A stretch of DNA of 64,000 nucleotides from positions 221,990-285,989 of the forward strand of contig NZ_JAKGBW010000003.1 in assembly GCF_021556485.1 (NCBI RefSeq), given 5' to 3'. The position numbers were made by a program, and so were the translations under genes. The notes below the pieces were generated by a model, which saw nothing but the letters and a program-made list of their open reading frames with translations, made no database searches and was not told the DNA's origin. This document shows, piece after piece, positions 60,976 to 64,000 of the stretch (position 1 is its first letter; each line of letters opens with the position of its first letter). This DNA is from Oceanobacillus alkalisoli (lineage in GTDB: Bacteria; Bacillota; Bacilli; Bacillales; Amphibacillaceae).

Positions 60976-63615
60976 TTATTTAGCGTCAAACCAGCTTTTC
61001 CCGTACTCATAATCAACTTTGAGCGGTACGAGTATTTCAATCGTCTGTTCCATTGTTGCTGGTACTATTTCAATTAATCGATCCAATTCCGATTTCGGTG
61101 CTTCTAAGATCAGTTCATCATGAACTTGCAGAAGCATACGGGCTTCGAGCTTCTCTTCTTTTAATTTATGATGAAGGTCGATCATTGCCTGCTTAATAAT
61201 GTCAGCGGCACTTCCTTGAATCGGCGTATTCATTGCTGTTCGCTCTGCAAAACTTCTTCTATTGAAATTCCGGCTTGTAATCTCTGGTAAATATCTTCTC
61301 CGGTTCATGATTGTCGTTACATATCCCTGCTGTTTTGCAGTTTGAACAATGTCATCCATATAATCCTTTACCCCTGGATAACTTTCGAAATAACGTTCAA
61401 TGAATTGCTTCGCTTCTTTCCGAGTGATTCCAAGGTTTTGTGAAAGACCGTAGTCACTAATTCCATAAACGATACCGAAGTTCACCGCTTTTGCTTGCCT
61501 ACGCATATCTGATGTCACTGCATCTTTCTCAACATGGAATACATCCATCGCAGTCCTCGTATGAATATCCATATCATGTTGGAAAGCATCTACCAGTTTT
61601 TCATCTTTTGCAAAATGAGCGAGCACCCGTAATTCGATTTGCGAATAATCTGCAGCAAAAATAATCCTATCCTTCTCAGATGGTACGAATGCGCGCCTGA
61701 TTTTCCTCCCTTCTTCCAAACGGATCGGGATATTTTGCAAGTTAGGATCGACCGAACTTAATCTTCCCGTTTGAGTAAGTGCCTGGTTGAAGCGGGTATG
61801 AATCTTGCTTGTATCCTTATCCACAACTTTCAATAGCCCTTCAATATAAGTGGATTGTAATTTTCCAAGCTGGCGATAGAGCAAGATCTTCGGAATAATT
61901 TCATGTTCTTGTTCCAATTGTTCAAGTACATCAGCAGCTGTCGAGTAACCGGTCTTTGTCTTTTTAATGACAGGTAGCCCTAATTTTTCAAATAAAATCG
62001 GTCCGAGCTGTTTCGGGGAATTAATATTAAATTCTTCACCGGCAAGCTCATGAATTTCATGAATTAACGTATCTAATCTTGCTTTTAAATCGACTTCCAT
62101 TTCTTTCAGACGGTCTGTATCGACTAACACACCTTGATGCTCCATCTCACCTAAAATTAAAGCAAGCGGCATTTCCAGCTCTGCCAGTAATTCATATTGC
62201 TCATTTTCCTTCAATTGCTCGGTCATACCTGCCTGTAATTCAAATAATGCGAGCGCTTTTCTTGCAATATGCTCAGCTGTTATTTCTTTTTCAGGCACCT
62301 TCATCTTAGCGCCTTTCCCGTACACTTCCTCATCAAAGAGGATATCCGTATAACCGTGTCTGTTTCCAATTGCCGGGATATCATGATTGTTCTCAGATGG
62401 ATTCAAGAGATACGATGCTAGAAGCATGTCAAACGTAATCCCCTTGATTCCAATATTATTTCGAAGGAGAGCAACAACTGTTTCTTTTGCATCAAACACA
62501 GCTTTTTTCATCGCTGGATCTTCTGCCCACGTTTTAAATGCAACGGATTCGAGAGCGAGATCCGTCGGGATAAAATAATTACCTGATTCATTGACTACAC
62601 CAAATCCGACAATCGGAGCCTGATGATAATTCTCTTCAATGATTTCAACGACTAACGCACTATCACCACTAAAGATTGTTTCATCCACTTTTGAAACAAT
62701 TTCATAGTCAAGCTTTCTCATTGGAACTGTTTCTTCTTCCTCTTCACCTGCATCTGCTGCAAATCTGTTCAGAAGCGAATTGAACCCGAGTTCCTTGAAA
62801 ACAGCAATCACTTGATTCTTCTCAAACCCGGTAAAAACAATATCATCTGTTGAGATACTAATCGGAGACTCACGGTCGATTGTAACAAGTTTTCTACTCA
62901 TAAAGGCTTCCTCTTTATGATTCGTAAGATTTTCTTTTAATTTCTTCCCGCCTATTTTCTCAATGTTTTCATATACTTCTTCCAGTGTCGGATATTGCTT
63001 TAACAGTTTTAAAGCAGTCTTTTCACCAACTCCCGGTACACCTGGGATATTATCGGAACTATCACCCATCAGCGCTTTGAAATCAATTACTTGCTCAGAT
63101 GAGATGCCGATTTTTTCCTCAAGGAAGGCGGGAGTATATTTATCAACCTCACTGATTCCTTTTTTCGTCACATGGACGGTCACGTGATCAGACACAAGCT
63201 GTAAGAGGTCTTTATCCCCCGAAATGACTGTAACTTCCCAGTCCTCGTTATCCCCTACCTTGGAGAAAGTTCCGATAATATCATCCGCTTCATACCGTTC
63301 CAACTCATAATGAGGAATTTGAAAAGCATCAAGCAATTCCTTCAGAACCGGAAATTGTTCCGACAATTCAGGTGGTGTCTTCTGTCTGCCACCTTTATAT
63401 TCTTTATACGTGTCGTGACGGAAGGTTGTCTTTCCTGCATCAAAAGCGACAAGCATATGAGTCGGCTTCTCTTCTTCCAATATTCGCAGTAGCATCGTCG
63501 TAAAGCCGTATACAGCGTTTGTATACACACCTTTATCATTATTTAATAAAGGCAGGGCAAAAAACGCCCGGTAAATAATACTGTTTCCATCGATAAGCAC
63601 TAATTTATTTCCCAT
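60976..63615 (-). CDS. polA: DNA polymerase I
   Basis: Repair and Okazaki-fragment polymerase. The 879-residue protein has an N-terminal 5'-3' exonuclease domain (about 1-290, with YEADDIIGTFSK and FKALMGDSSDNIPGVPGVGEKTALKLL). The middle 3'-5' exonuclease-like domain lacks the acidic catalytic set, as in other Bacillus PolA. The polymerase domain (about 470-879) has motif A ADYSQIELRVLAHF, motif B RRQAKAVNFGIVYG and motif C QVHDELILEA. It is the first gene of polA-mutM-coaE. Confidence 0.98.
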   Translation of the reverse strand: MGNKLVLIDGNSIIYRAFFALPLLNNDKGVYTNAVYGFTTMLLRILEEEKPTHMLVAFDAGKTTFRHDTYKEYKGGRQKTPPELSEQFPVLKELLDAFQIPHYELERYEADDIIGTFSKVGDNEDWEVTVISGDKDLLQLVSDHVTVHVTKKGISEVDKYTPAFLEEKIGISSEQVIDFKALMGDSSDNIPGVPGVGEKTALKLLKQYPTLEEVYENIEKIGGKKLKENLTNHKEEAFMSRKLVTIDRESPISISTDDIVFTGFEKNQVIAVFKELGFNSLLNRFAADAGEEEEETVPMRKLDYEIVSKVDETIFSGDSALVVEIIEENYHQAPIVGFGVVNESGNYFIPTDLALESVAFKTWAEDPAMKKAVFDAKETVVALLRNNIGIKGITFDMLLASYLLNPSENNHDIPAIGNRHGYTDILFDEEVYGKGAKMKVPEKEITAEHIARKALALFELQAGMTEQLKENEQYELLAELEMPLALILGEMEHQGVLVDTDRLKEMEVDLKARLDTLIHEIHELAGEEFNINSPKQLGPILFEKLGLPVIKKTKTGYSTAADVLEQLEQEHEIIPKILLYRQLGKLQSTYIEGLLKVVDKDTSKIHTRFNQALTQTGRLSSVDPNLQNIPIRLEEGRKIRRAFVPSEKDRIIFAADYSQIELRVLAHFAKDEKLVDAFQHDMDIHTRTAMDVFHVEKDAVTSDMRRQAKAVNFGIVYGISDYGLSQNLGITRKEAKQFIERYFESYPGVKDYMDDIVQTAKQQGYVTTIMNRRRYLPEITSRNFNRRSFAERTAMNTPIQGSAADIIKQAMIDLHHKLKEEKLEARMLLQVHDELILEAPKSELDRLIEIVPATMEQTIEILVPLKVDYEYGKSWFDAK

Positions 63616-63716
63616 CCGGATTCCTCCAATTTACATTCTCGTTACTCTTATTTTATCACTCTAGGCCAATAAAAGACAAAATAACGAAATTCCCAGCTTG
63701 ATGCCGGTCATCGTAA

Positions 63717-64000
63717 TTATAAAAACGAAAAAAAAGAGGCTGGGACATAACTAGCCAAAAATAATAAAAAAAGAATCCAAGTCATTAAAATGCGGCTTGG
63801 ATTCATTTTTGATAGAAATTTATCATCGTTATTTATTTTTTTGGAGTTTTTGGCGGTGAACTTCCTCAAGTTTACCGCCATTAATGCAAAGGCTAATTCA
63901 TTTGTCGCCTTTTGTTTTCCTCGAACGGAAAAACGAGTGAAACCTAAATTAGCCTTCAAAAATCCGAAAACTGGCTCCACGTCAATTTTACGTTTGCCGT
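63717..64000 (-). CDS. IS1182-like transposase, C-terminal fragment (cut by window edge)
   Basis: The minus-strand frame is open from the window edge (GKRKIDVEPVFGFLKANLGF) to a stop at 63717. The DVEPVFGFLKANLGFTRFSVRG segment holds the catalytic glutamate and its surroundings in IS1182-type DDE transposases. NELAFALMAVNLRKF is the usual continuation. The final 30 residues (YVPASFFSFL) are encoded within the IS end, where AGAGGCTGGGACATAA (63735-63750) resembles the right inverted repeat of this family. The N-terminal part lies outside the window, so intactness cannot be judged. Confidence 0.88.
   Translation of the reverse strand, partial: GKRKIDVEPVFGFLKANLGFTRFSVRGKQKATNELAFALMAVNLRKFTAKNSKKINNDDKFLSKMNPSRILMTWILFLLFLASYVPASFFSFL
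63764..63804 (-). terminator. Hairpin inside the transposase 3' end
   Basis: GAATCCAAG (63773-63781) and CTTGGATTC (63796-63804) pair perfectly and are followed on the minus strand by seven T residues. It looks like an intrinsic terminator, yet lies about 50 nt before the transposase stop, so it may reduce expression. Confidence 0.6.

Overview
The window looks like a low-GC, endospore-forming member of the Bacillaceae. The sporulation genes (spoIIGA-sigE-sigG, spoVD, spoVE, rsfA, ylbJ, ytxC), meso-diaminopimelate-type MurE, BshC of bacillithiol synthesis, a caa3-type cytochrome oxidase and a B. subtilis-like ylb/yla gene order all point there. The many short dispersed repeats and the IS1182-like fragment suggest the Oceanobacillus/Virgibacillus side of the family; that placement is an inference from memory, not a computed match. 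Nearly all genes lie on the minus strand, so functional order runs from high to low coordinates.

Layout. 1-3956: sigG, sigE, spoIIGA and ftsZ, with a Spo0A-type spoIIG promoter and a sigma-F-type sigG promoter. 4022-19759: the division and cell-wall (dcw) cluster mraZ-rsmH-ftsL-pbpB-spoVD-murE-murF-mraY-murD-spoVE-divIB-ftsA-ftsZ. Compared with B. subtilis, murF has joined it, and murG, murB, ylxW, ylxX and sbp are missing; a repeat lies where murG-murB would be. 19967-25931: bshC, a DUF3397 gene, ylbP, rsfA, an enoyl-CoA hydratase-like gene, rpmF and ylbN. 26042-35670: tmcAL, ylbL, ylbJ, coaD, rsmD, ylbG-ylbF-ylbE-ylbD-ylbC and ylbA. 35847-43207: ctaG and ctaFEDCB with divergent ctaA (heme A synthesis and caa3 oxidase). 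43580-51688: pycA, a second SEDS gene ftsW, ylaN, a YlaL-like gene, ylaJ, a small membrane protein, ylaI and ylaH. 51838-63615: thrS with a T-box leader, ytxC, dnaI, dnaB, nrdR, gapB, coaE, mutM and polA. 63717-64000: the C-terminal end of an IS1182-like transposase, cut by the window edge. In B. subtilis the thrS-polA block and the yla/cta/ylb/dcw block are far apart, so the ylaH-thrS junction marks a rearrangement relative to that species.

The coding content is ordinary and well conserved. What the genes do not explain is the intergenic DNA. I can separate five families of short non-coding repeats. Family A has five copies (184-570 bp, two large hairpins between terminal inverted repeats). 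Family B has three copies, one splitting mraZ from rsmH. Family C has two 119-bp palindromic copies with 3-bp target duplications and compensatory base changes, one nested inside a family A copy. Family D is a single 144-bp copy. Family E has four copies, including a 42-bp remnant. No CRISPR array, rRNA, tRNA, prophage or defence system is visible. The best candidate for something undescribed is the nested A/C repeat system and its structural conservation.

Start codons were moved from the longest frame wherever a clear ribosome binding site and family alignment supported it. TTG starts are proposed for spoIIGA, ftsA, murD, rsmH, ylbJ, ylbG, nrdR, coaE and the enoyl-CoA hydratase gene.
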